The position numbers and the translations under genes were made by a program. Below the pieces are notes generated by a model, which was given only the letters and a program-made list of their open reading frames with translations, ran no database searches and was not told the DNA's origin. A stretch of 64,000 nt of DNA, taken from assembly GCF_963576545.1 (NCBI RefSeq), contig NW_026870578.1, forward strand, positions 292,426 through 356,425, written 5' to 3'. Positions within the stretch are counted from its first letter, which is position 1. Every line of letters starts with the position of its first letter. This DNA is from Limanda limanda. Taxonomy: Eukaryota; Chordata; Actinopteri; Pleuronectiformes; Pleuronectidae. This document shows positions 22,800 through 33,925 of this stretch, one piece after another.

Positions 22800-23685
22800 G
22801 GAAGCATTGATTAAGATTTCTGACTTTTTCATCACATGTCAGCCCAAGTGTCAGAAAAGCGCTGGAAACAGGGAGATAAGCTTTTTTGGAAGAAATGGTC
22901 AAATTCTTGAATTTTTCATCACACATCATCCCAAATGTCACTAAACAGCTGGAAACGGGGAGATAAGCCGTTTTTGGAAGCAATGGTTAAGATTTCTGAC
23001 TTTTTCATCACATGTCAGCCCAAGTGTCAGAAAAGCGCTGGGAAACAGGGAGATAAGCCTTTTTTGGAAGAAATGGTTAAATTCTTGAATTTTTCATCAC
23101 ACATCATCCCAAATGTCACTAAACAGCTGGAAACGGGGAGATGAGCCTTTTTTTGGAAGCATTGATTAAGATTTCTGACTTTTCATCACATGTCAGCCCA
23201 AGTGTCAGAAAAGCGCTGGAAACAGGGAGATAAGCCTTTTTTGGAAGAAATGGTCAAATTCTTGAATTTTTCATCACACATCATCCCAAATGTCACTACA
23301 CAGCTGGAAACGGGGAGATAAGCCGTTTTTGGAAGCAATGGTTAAGATTTTTGACTTTTTCATCACATGTCAGCCCAAGTGTCAGAAAAGCGCTGGAAAC
23401 AGGGAGATAAGCCTATTTTGGAAGAAATGGTCAAATTCTTGAATTTTTTCATCACACATCATCCCAAATGTCACTAAACAGCTGGAAACGGGGAGATAAG
23501 TTTTTTTTTGGAAGCAATGGTTAACATTTTGACTTTTTCATCACATATCAGCTCCAGTGTCAGAAAAGCGCTGGAAACAGGGAGATATGCCTTTTTTTGG
23601 AAGAAATGGTTAAATTCTTGAATTTTTCATCACACATCATCCCAAATGTCACTAAACAGCTGGAAAAGGGGAGATAAGCCTTTTT
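22800..23685 (+). repeat. Five-dimer cassette, fourth location
   Basis: T5-a3 at 22800, a1-b2, GATGAGCC-a3 with CACTACACAG near 23296, a1 with CCTATTTTGG, then a2 behind a T9 run. The following dimer has GCTGGAAAAGGGG (23660) and TTGATTTTTC, as after the 20319 copy. Extra bases at GCTGGGAAAC and GAATTTTTTC distinguish this copy. Confidence 0.78.
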
Positions 23686-25458
23686 TGGAAGCATTGATTA
23701 AGATTTCTGACTTTTTCATCACATGTCAGCCCAAGTGTCAGAAAAGCGCTGGAAACAGGGAGATAAGCCTTTTTTTGGAAGAAATGGTCAAATTCTTGAT
23801 TTTTCATCACACATCATCCCAAATGTCACTAAACAGCTGGTAACGGGGAGATAAGCCGTTTTTGGAAGCAATGGTTAACATTTTGACTTTTTCATCACAT
23901 ATCAGCTCCAGTGTCAGAAAAGCGCTGGAAACAGGGAGATATGCCTTTTTTTGGAAGAAATGGTTTAAATTCTTGAATTTTTCATCACACATCATCCCAA
24001 ATGTCACTAAACAGCTGGAAACGGGGAGATAAGCCTTTTTTGGAAGCATTGATTAAGATTTCTGACTTTTTTTCATCACATGTCAGCCCAAGTGTCAGAA
24101 AAGCGCTGGAAACAGGGAGATAAGCCTTTTTTGGAAGAAATGGTTAAATTCTTGAATTTTTCATCACACATCATCCCAAATGTCACTAAACAGCTGGAAA
24201 CGGGGAGATAAGCCGTTTTTGGAAGCAATGGTTAACATTTTGACTTTTTCATCACATATCAGCTCCAGTGTCAGAAAAGCGCTGGAAACAGGGAGATATG
24301 CCTTTTTTTGGAAGAAATGGTTAAATTCTTGAATTTTTCATCCACACATCATCCCAAATGTCACTAAACAGCTGGAAACGGGGAGATAAGCCTTTTTTGG
24401 AAGCATTGATTAAGATTTCTGACTTTTTCATCACATGTCAGCCCAAGTGTCAGAAAAGCGCTGGAAACAGGGAGATAAGCCTTTTTTGGAAGAAATGGTT
24501 AAATTCTTGAATTTTTCATCACACATCATCCCAAATGTCACTAAACAGCTGGAAACGGGGAGATAAGCCTTTTTGGAAGCATTGATTAAGATTTCTGACT
24601 TTTTCATCACATGTCAGCCCAAGTGTCAGAAAAGCGCTCCAAACAGGGAGATAAGCCTTTTTTGGAAGAAATGGTCAAATTCTTGAATTTTTCATCACAC
24701 ATCATCCCAAATGTCACTAAACAGCTGGAAACGGGGAGATAAGGCCGTTTTTGGAAGCAATGTTTAAGATTTCTGACTTTTTCATCACATGTCAGCCCAA
24801 GTGTCAGAAAAGCGCTGGAAACAGGGAGATAAGCATTTTTTGGAAGAAATGGTTAAATTCTTGAATTTTTCATCACACATCATCCCAAATGTCACTAAAC
24901 AGCTGGAAACGGGGAGATAAGCGTTTTTTTGGAAGCATTGATTAAGATTTCTGACTTTTCATCACATGTCAGCCCAAGTGTCAGAAAAGCGCTGGAAACA
25001 GGGAGATAAGCCTTTTTTGGAAGAAATGGTCAAATTCTTGAATTTTTCATCACACATCATCCCAAATGTCACTAAACAGCTGGAAACGGGAGATAAGCCG
25101 TTTTTGGAAGCAATGGTTAAGATTTCTGACTTTTTCATCACATGTCAGCCCAAGTGTCAGAAAAGCGCTGGAAACAGGGAGATAAGCCTATTTTGGAAGA
25201 AATGGTCAAATTCTTGAATTGTTCATCACACATCATCCCAAATGTCACTAAACAGCTGGAAACGGGGAGATAAGCCGTTTTTGGAAGCAATGGTTAACAT
25301 TTTGACTTTTTCATCACATATCAGCTCCAGTGTCAGAAAAGCGCTGGAAACAGGGAGATATGCCTTTTTTTGGAAGAAATGGTTAAATTCTTGAATTTTT
25401 CATCACACATCATCCCAAATGTCACTAAACAGCTGGAAACGGGGAGATAAGCCTTTTT

Positions 25459-26330
25459 GGAAGCATTGATTAAGATTTCTGACTTTTTCATCACATGTCA
25501 GCCCAAGTGTCAGAAAAGCGCTGGAAACAGGGAGATAAGCCTTTTTTTGGAAGAAATGGTCAAATTCTTGAATTTTCATCACACATCATCCCAAATGTCA
25601 CTAAACAGCTGGAAACGGGGAGATAAGCGTTTTTGAAGCAATGGTTAAGATTTCTGACTTTTTCATCACATATCAGCCCAAGTGTCAGAAAAGCGCTGGA
25701 AACAGGGAGATAAGCCTTTTTTGGAAGAAATGGTTAAATTCTTGAATTTTTCATCACACATCATCCAAATGTCACTTAACAGCTGGAAACGGGGAGATGA
25801 GCCTTTTTTGGAAGCATTGATTAAGATTTCTGACTTTTCATCACATGTCAGCCCAAGTGTCAGAAAAGCGCTGGAACAGGGAGATAAGCCTTTTTGGAAG
25901 AATGGTCAAATCTTGAATTTTCATCACACATCATCCCAAATGTCACTCACAGCTGGAAACGGGGAGATAAGCCGTTTTGGAAGCAATGGTTAAGATTTCT
26001 GACTTTTTCATCACATGTCAGCCCAAGTGTCAGAAAAGCGCTGGAAACAGGGAGATAAGCCTATTTTGGAAGAAATGGTCAAATTCTTGAATTTTTCATC
26101 ACACATCATCCCAAATGTCACTAAACAGCTGGAAACGGGGAGATAAGTTTTTTTTGGAAGCAATGGTTAACATTTTGACTTTTTCATCACATATCAGCTC
26201 CAGTGTCAGAAAAGCGCTGGAAACAGGGAGATATGCCTTTTTTTGGAAGAAATGGTTAAATTCTTGAATTTTTCATCACACATCATCCCAAATGTCACTA
26301 AACAGCTGGGAAAAGGGGAGATAAGCCTTT
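25459..26330 (+). repeat. Five-dimer cassette, fifth location, heavily indel-bearing
   Basis: Dimer order matches the 20319 and 22800 copies, but the third and fourth dimers have lost several single bases (GCTGGAACAGG, GAAGAATGG, CAAATCTTG, CACTCACAGC, CCGTTTTGG between about 25870 and 25980). The GCTGGGAAAAGGGG marker follows at 26306. Confidence 0.75.
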
Positions 26331-27479
26331 TTTGGAAGCATTGATTAAGATTTCTGACTTTTTCATCACATGTCAGCCCAAGTGTCAGAAAAGCGCTGGA
26401 AACAGGGAGATAAGCCTTTTTTGGAAGAAATGGTCAAATTCTTGATTTTTCATCACACATCATCCCAAATGTCACTAAACAGCTGGTAACGGGGAGATAA
26501 GCCGTTTTTGGAAGCAATGGTTAACATTTTGACTTTTTCATCACATATCAGCTCCAGTGTCAGAAAAGCGCTGGAAACAGGGAGATATGCCTTTTTTTGG
26601 AAGAAATGGTTAAATTCTTGAATTTTTCATCACACATCATCCCAATGTCACTAAACAGCTGGAAACGGGGAGATAAGCCTTTTTTGGAAGCATTGATTAA
26701 GATTTCTTGACTTTTTCATCACATGTCAGCCCAAGTGTCAGAAAAGCGCTGGAAACAGGGAGATATAGCCTTTTTTGGAAGAAATGGTCAAATTCTTGAA
26801 TTTTTCATCACACATCATCCCAAATGTCACTAAACAGCTGGAAACGGGGAGATAAGCCGTTTTTGGAAGCAATGGTTAACATTTTGACTTTTTCATCACA
26901 TATCAGCTCCAGTGTCAGAAAAGCGCTGGAAACAGGGAGATATGCCTTTTTTTGGAAGAAATGGTTAAATTCTTGAATTTTTCATCACACATCATCCCAA
27001 ATGTCACTAAACAGCTGGAAACGGGGAGATAAGCCTTTTTTGGAAGCATTGATTAAGATTTCTGACTTTTTCATCACATGTCAGCCCAAGTGTCAGAAAA
27101 GCGCTGGAAACAGGGAGATAAGCCTTTTTTTGGAAGAAATGGTTAAATTCTTGAATTTTTCATCACACATCATCCCAAATGTCACTTAACAGCTGGAAAC
27201 GGGGAGATAAGCCGTTTTTGGAAGCAATGGTAAAGATTTCTGTCTTTTTCATCACATGTCAGCCCAAGTGTCAGAAAAGCGCTGGAAACAGGGAGATAAG
27301 CCTTTTTTGGAAGAAATGGTCAAATTCTTGAATTTTTCATCACACATCATCCCAAATGTCACTAAACAGCTGGAAACGGGGAGATAAGCCGTTTTTGGAA
27401 GCAATGGTTAACATTTTGACTTTTTCATCACATATCAGCTCCAGTGTCAGAAAAGCGCTGGAAACAGGGAGATATGCCT

Positions 27480-29400
27480 AGTTTTGGAAGAAATGGTCAA
27501 ATTCTTGAATTTTTCATCACACATCATCCCAAATGTCACTACACAGCTGGAAACGGGGAGATAAGCCGTTTTTGGAAGCAATGGTTAAGATTTCTGACTT
27601 TTTCATCACATGTCAGCCCAAGTGTCAGAAAAGCGCTGGAAACAGGGAGATAAGCCTATTTTGGAAAGAAATGGTCAAATTCTTGAATTTTTCATCACAC
27701 ATCATCCCAAATGTCACTAAACAGCTGGAAACGGGGAGATAAGTTTTTTTTGGAAGCAATGGTTAACATTTTGACTTTTTCATCACATATCAGCTCCAGT
27801 GTCAGAAAGCGCTGGAAACAGGGAGATATGCCTTTTTTTGGAAGAAATGGTTAAATTCTTGAATTTTCATCACACATCATCCCAATTGTCACTAAACAGC
27901 TGGAAACGGGGAGATAAGCCTTTTTTGGAAGCATTGATTAAGATTTCTGACTTTTTCATCACATGTCAGCCCAAGTGTCAGAAAAGGCTGGAAACAGGGA
28001 GATAAGCCTTTTTGGAAGAAATGGTCAAATTCTTGAATTTTTCATCACACATCATCCAAATGTCACTAAACAGCTGGAAACGGGGAGATAAGCCGTTTTT
28101 GGAAGCAAAGTTAACATTTTGACTTTTTCATCACATGTCAGCCCAAGTGTCAGAAAAGCGCTGGAAACAGGGAGATAAGCCTTTTTTTGGAAGAAATGGT
28201 TAAATTCTTGAATTTTTCATCACACATCATCCCAAATGTCACTAAACAGCTGGAAACGGGGAGATAAGCCGTTTTTGGAAGCAATGGTTAACATTTTGAC
28301 TTTTTCATCACATATCAGCTCAGTGTCAGAAAAGCGCTGGAAACAGTGAGATATGCCTTTTTTGGAAGAAATGGTTAAATTCTTGAATTTTTCATCACAC
28401 ATCATCCCAAATGCACTAAACAGCTGGAAACGGGGAGATAAGCCTTTTTGGAAGCATTGATTAAGATTTCTGACTTTTTCATCACATGTCAGCCCAAGTG
28501 TCAGAAAAGCGCTGGAAACAGGAGATAAGCCTTTTTGGAAGAAATGGTCAAATTCTTGAATTTTTCATCACACATCATCCCAAATGCACTAAACAGCTGG
28601 AAACGGGGAGATAAGCGTTTTTGGAAGCAATGGTTAAGATTTCTGACTTTTTCATCACATGTCAGCCAAGTGTCAGAAAAGCGCTGGAAACAGGGAGATA
28701 AGCCTTTTTTGGAAGAAAATGGTTAAAATTCTTGAATTTTTTCATCACACATCATCCCAAATGTCACTAAACAGCTGGAACCGGGGAGATGAGCCTTTTT
28801 GGAAGCATAGATTAAGATTTCTGACTTTTCATCACATGTCAGCCCAAGTGTCAGAAAAGCGCTGGAAACAGGGAGATAAGCCTTTTTTGGAAGAAATGGT
28901 CAAATTCTTGAATTTTTCATCACACATCATCCCAAATGTCTCTACACAGCTGGAAACGGGGAGATAAGCCGTTTTTGGAAACAATTGTTAAGATTTCTGA
29001 CTTTTTCATCACATGTCAGCCCAAGTGTCAGAAAAGCGCTGGAAACAGGGAGATAAGCCTATTTTGGAAGAAATGGTCAAATTCTTGAATTTTTCATCAC
29101 ACATCATCCCAAATGTCACTAAACAGCTGGAAACGGGGAGATAAGTTTTTTTTGGAAGCAATGGTTAACATTTTGACTTTTTCATCACATATCAGCTCCA
29201 GTGTCAGAAAAGCGCTGGAAACAGGGAGATATGCCTTTTTTTGGAAGAAATGGTTAAATTCTTGAATTTTTCATCACACATCATCCCAAATGTCACTAAA
29301 CAGCTGGAAACGGGGAGGATAAGCGTTTTTTGGAAGCATTGATTAAGATTTCTGACTTTCATCACATGTCAGCCCAAGTGTCAGAAAAGCGCTGGAAACA
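27480..29400 (+). repeat. Error-rich relative of the 9.4-11.3 kb block
   Basis: The variant GGAAGCATAGATTAAG occurs at 10691 and 28801 and I saw it nowhere else. Downstream order is the same in both places: CACTACACAG-type b (CTCTACACAG here), a1 with CCTATTTTGG, T8-a2, then a3 preceded by AAGCGTTTTTTGG (11219 and about 29330). This segment differs from the earlier one mostly by one-base indels, so one copy is probably derived from the other, or both represent one locus placed twice. Confidence 0.7.
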
Positions 29401-29600
29401 GGGAGATAACCTTTTTTGGAAGAAATGGTCAAATTCTTGAATTTTTCATCACACATCATCCAAATGTCACTAAACAGCTGGAAACGGGAGATAAGCCTTT
29501 TTGGAAGCATTGATTAAGATTTCTGACTTTTTCATCACATGTCAGCCCCAAGTGTCAGAAAAAGCGCTCCAAACAGGGAGATAAGCCTTTTTTTAAGAAA

Positions 29601-30210
29601 TGGTCAAATTCTTGAATTTTTCATCACACATCATCCCAAATGTCACTAAACAGCTGGAAACGGGGAGATAAGCCGTTTTTGGAAGCAATGGTTAAGATTT
29701 CTGACTTTTTCATCACATGTCAGCCCAAGTGTCAGAAAAGCGCTGGAAACAGGGAGATAAGCATTTTTTGGAAGAAATGGTTAAATTCTTGAATTTTTCA
29801 TCACACATCATCCCAAATGTCACTAAACAGCTGGAAACGGGGAGATGAGCCTTTTTTGGAAGCATTGATTAAGATTTCTGACTTTTCATCACATGTCAGC
29901 CCAAGTGTCAGAAAAGCGCTGGAAACAGGGAGATAAGCCTTTTTTGGAAGAAATGGTCAAATTCTTGAATTTTTCATCACACATCATCCCAAATGTCACT
30001 ACACAGCTGGAAACGGGGAGATAAGCCGTTTTTGGAAGCAATGGTTAAGATTTCTGACTTTTTCATCACATGTCAGCCCAAGTGTCAGAAAAGCGCTGGA
30101 AACAGGGAGATAAGCCTATTTTGGAAGAAATGGTCAAATTCTTGAATTTTTCATCACACATCATCCCAAATGTCACTAAACAGCTGGAAACGGGGAGATA
30201 AGTTTTTTTT
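29601..30210 (+). repeat. Satellite 2 linker dimers between the indel-rich stretch and module S
   Basis: Regular dimers with few indels: an a1-b2 pair with AAGCATTTTTTGG (near 29760), a GATGAGCC-a3 with short GACTTTTCATC, b with CACTACACAG (near 29997), and a1 with CCTATTTTGG. This repeats the middle of the five-dimer cassette, which then ends with the T8-a2 dimer that opens module S at 30211. Confidence 0.8.
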
Positions 30211-33200
30211 GGAAGCAATGGTTAACATTTTGACTGTTTCATCACATATCAGCTCCAGTGTCAGAAAAGCGCTGGAAACAGGGAGATATGCCTTTTTTTG
30301 GAAGAAATGGTTAAATTCTTGAATTTTTCATCACACATCATCCCAAATGTCACTAAACAGCTGGAAACCGGGAGATAAGCCTTTTTTGGAAGCATTGATT
30401 AAGATTTCTGATTTTTTCATCACATGTCAGCCCAAGTGTCAGAAAAGCGCTGGAAACAGGGAGATAAGCCTTTTTTGGAAGAAATGGTCAATTCTTGAAT
30501 TTTTCATCACACATCATCCCAAATGTCACTAAACAGCTGGAAACGGGGAGATAAGTTTTTTTTGGAAGCAATGGTTAACATTTTGACTTTTTCATCACAT
30601 ATCAGCTCCAGTGTCAGAAAAGCGCTGGAAACAGGGAGATATGCCTTTTTTTGGAAGAAATGGTTAAATTCTTGAATTTTTCATCACACAACATCCCAAA
30701 TGTCACTAAACAGCTGGAAACGGGGAGATAAGCCTTTTTTGGAAGCATTGATTAAGATTTCTGACTTTTTCATCACATGTCAGCCCAAGTGTCAGAAAAG
30801 CGCTGGAAACAGGGAGATAAGCCTTTTTTGGAAGAAATGGTCAAATTCTTGAATTTTTCATCACACATCATCCCCAATGTCACTAAACAGCTGGAAACGG
30901 GGAGATAAGCCGTTTTTGGAAGCAATGATTAAGATTTCTGACTTTTTCATCACATGTCAGCCCAAGTGTCAGAAAAGTGCTGGAAACAGGGAGATAAGCC
31001 TTTTTTGGAAGAAATGGTCAAATTCTTGAATTTTTCATCACACATCATCCCAAATGTCACTAAACAGCTGGAAACGGGGAGATAAGCCGTTTTTGGAAGC
31101 AATGGTTAAGATTTCTGACTTTTTCATCACATGTCAGCCCAAGTGTCAGAAAAGCGCTGGAAACAGGGAGATAAGCCTATTTTGGAAGAAATGGTCAAAT
31201 TCTTGAATTTTTCATCACACATCATCCCAAATGTCACTAAACAGCTGGAAACGGGGAGATATGCCGTTTTTGGAAGCAATGGTTAAGATTTCTGACTTTT
31301 TCATCACATGTCAGCCCAAGTGTCAGAAAAGCGCTGGAAACAGGGAGATAAGCCTTTTTTGGAAGAAATGGTCAAATTCTTGAATTTTTCATCACACATC
31401 ATCCCAAATGTCACTACACAGCTGGAAACGGGGAGATAAGCCGTTTTTGGAAGCAATGGTTAAGATTTCTGACTTTTTCATCACATGTCAGCCCAAGTGT
31501 CAGAAAAGCGCTGGAAACAGGGAGATATGCCTATTTTTGGAAGAAATGGTTAAATTCTTGAATTTTTCATCACACATCATCCCAAATGTCACTAAACAGC
31601 TGGAAACCGGGAGATAAGCCTTTTTTGGAAGCATTGATTAAGATTTCTGATTTTTTCATCACATGTCAGCCCAAGTGTCAGAAAAGCGCTGGAAACAGGG
31701 AGATAAGCCTTTTTTGGAAGAAATGGTCAAATTCTTGAATTTTTCATCACACATCATCCCAAATGTCACTAAACAGCTGGAAACGGGGAGATACGTTTTT
31801 TTTGGAAGCAATGGTTAACATTTTGACTTTTTCATCACATATCAGCTCCAGTGTCAGAAAAGCGCTGGAAACAGGGAGATATGCCTTTTTTTGGAAGAAA
31901 TGGTTAAATTCTTGAATTTTTCATCACACAACATCCCAAATGTCACTAAACAGCTGGAAACGGGGAGATAAGCCTTTTTTGGAAGCATTGATTAAGATTT
32001 CTGACTTTTTCATCACATGTTAGCCCAAGTGTCAGAAAAGCGCTGGAAACAGGGAGATAAGCCTTTTTTGGAAGAAATGGTCAAATTCTTGAATTTTTCA
32101 TCACACATCATCCCCAATGTCACAAAACAGCTGGAAACGGGGAGATAAGCCGTTTTTGGAAGCAATGGTTAACATTTTGACTTTTTCATCACATATCAGC
32201 TCCAGTGTCAGAAAAGCGCTGGAAACAGGGAGATATGCCTTTTTTTGGAAGAAATGGTTAAATTCTTGAATTTTTCATCACACATCATCCCAAATGTCAC
32301 TAAACAGCTGGAAACGGGGAGATAAGCCTTTTTGGAAGCATTGATTAAGATTTCTGACTTTTTCATCACATGTCAGCCCAAGTGTCAGAAAAGCGCTGGA
32401 AACAGGGAGATAAGCCTTTTTTGGAAGAAATGGTCAAATTCTTGAATTTTTCATCACACATCATCCCAAATGTCACTAAACAGCTGGAAACGGGGAGATA
32501 AGCCGTTTTTGGAAGCAATGGTTAAGATTTCTGACTTTTTCATCACATGTCAGCCCAAGTGTCAGAAAAGCGCTGGAAACAGGGAGATAAGCCTTTTTTG
32601 GAAGAAATGGTTAAATTCTTGAATTTTTCATCACACATCATCCCAAATGTCACTAAACAGCTGGAAACAGGGAGATAAGCCTTTTTTGGAAGCATTGATT
32701 AAGATTTCTGACTTTTCATCACATGTCAGCCCAAGTGTCAGAAAAGCGCTGGAAACAGGGAGACAAGCCTTTTTTGGAAGAAATGGTCAAATTCTTGTAT
32801 TTTTCATCACACATCATCCCAAATGTCACTAAACAGCTGGAAACGGGGAGATAAGCCGTTTTTGGAAGCAATGGTTAACATTTTGACTTTTTCATCACAT
32901 ATCAGCTCCAGTGTCAGAAAAGCGCTGGAAACAGGGAGATATGCCTTTTTTTGGAAGAAATGGTTAAATTCTTGAATTTTTCATCACACATCATCCCAAA
33001 TGTCACTAAACAGCTGGAAACGGGGAGATAAGCCTTTTTTGGAAGCATTGATTAAGATTTCTGACTTTTTCATCACATGTCAGCCCAAGTGTCAGAAAAG
33101 TGCTGGAAACAGGGAGATAAGCCTTTTTTGGAAGAAATGGTCAAATTCTTGAATTTTTCATCACACATCATCCCAAATGTCACTAAACAGCTGGAAACGG

Positions 33201-33925
33201 GGAGATAAGCCGTTTTTGGAAGCAATGGTTAAGATTTCTGACTTTTTCATCACATGTCAGCCCAAGTGTCAGAAAAGCGCTGGAAACAGGGAGATAAGCC
33301 TATTTTGGAAGAAATGGTCAAATTCTTGAATTTTTCATCACACATCATCCCAAATGTCACTAAACAGCTGGAAACGGGGAGATAAGTTTTTTTTGGAAGC
33401 AATGGTTAACATTTTGACTTTTTCATCACATATCAGCTCCAGTGTCAGAAAAGCGCTGGAAACAGGGAAATATGCCTTTTTTTGGAAGAAATGGTTAAAT
33501 TCTTGAATTTTTCATCACACATCATCCCAAATGTCACTAAACAGCTGGAAACGGGGAGATAAGCCTTTTTTGGAAGCATTGATTAAGATTTCTGACTTTT
33601 TCATCACATGTCAGCCCAAGTGTCAGAAAAGCGCTGGAAACAGAGAGATAAGCCTTTTTTGGAAGAAATGGTCAAATTCTTGAATTTTTCATCACACATC
33701 ATCCCAAATGTCACTAAACAGCTGGAAACGGGGAGATAAGCCGTTTTTGGAAGCAATGGTTAAGATTTCTGACTTTTTCATCACATGTCAGCCCAAGTGT
33801 CAGAAAAGCGCTGGAAACAGGGAGATAAGCCTATTTTGGAAGAAATGGTCAAATTCTTGAATTTTTCATCACACATCATCCCAAATGTCACTAAACAGCT
33901 GGAAACGGGGAGATAAGTTTTTTTT
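30211..33925 (+). repeat. Module S, copy 1 (3715 bp, 21 dimers)
   Basis: It opens with T8-a2 carrying GACTGTTTCATC, followed by GGAAACCGGGAG with CTGATTTTTTC, T8-a2 with CACAACATCCC, CATCCCCAATG, and an a1-like dimer with GCAATGATTAAG and AAAAGTGCTGG. Later markers are CACTACACAG (31411), GATACGTTTTTTTTGG, CATGTTAGCCC (near 32020), CACAAAACAG, CTTGTATTTTTC, AAAAGTGCTGG (33101), GGGAAATATGCC (near 33468) and CAGAGAGATAAG. The same order repeats directly downstream from 33926. One base is missing here at GGTCAATTC (near 30488). Confidence 0.88.

Larger units (their letters stand above)
21800..29600 (+). repeat. Indel-rich stretch of satellite 2 (suspected low consensus quality)
   Basis: Same satellite, but with dozens of one-base gains and losses, many in homopolymers. 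Examples: tandem CAAATTCTT near 21832-21849, CATCCAAATG at 21869, CATCCCCAAATG at 22046, AGCTTGGAAAC at 22418, GCTGGGAAAC at 23037, CATCCACAC at 24340, AAGGCCG at 24742, GAAGAATGGTCAAATCTTG at 25899, GATATAGCC at 26763, AAATGCACTA at 28411 and 28584, GAAGAAAATGG at 28714, GATAACCTTT near 29406. Flanking satellite has very few. Dimer order copies blocks seen elsewhere (20.3-21.8 kb and 9.4-11.3 kb). Sequencing or assembly error is the likeliest cause; a decaying sub-array is the alternative. Confidence 0.85.
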
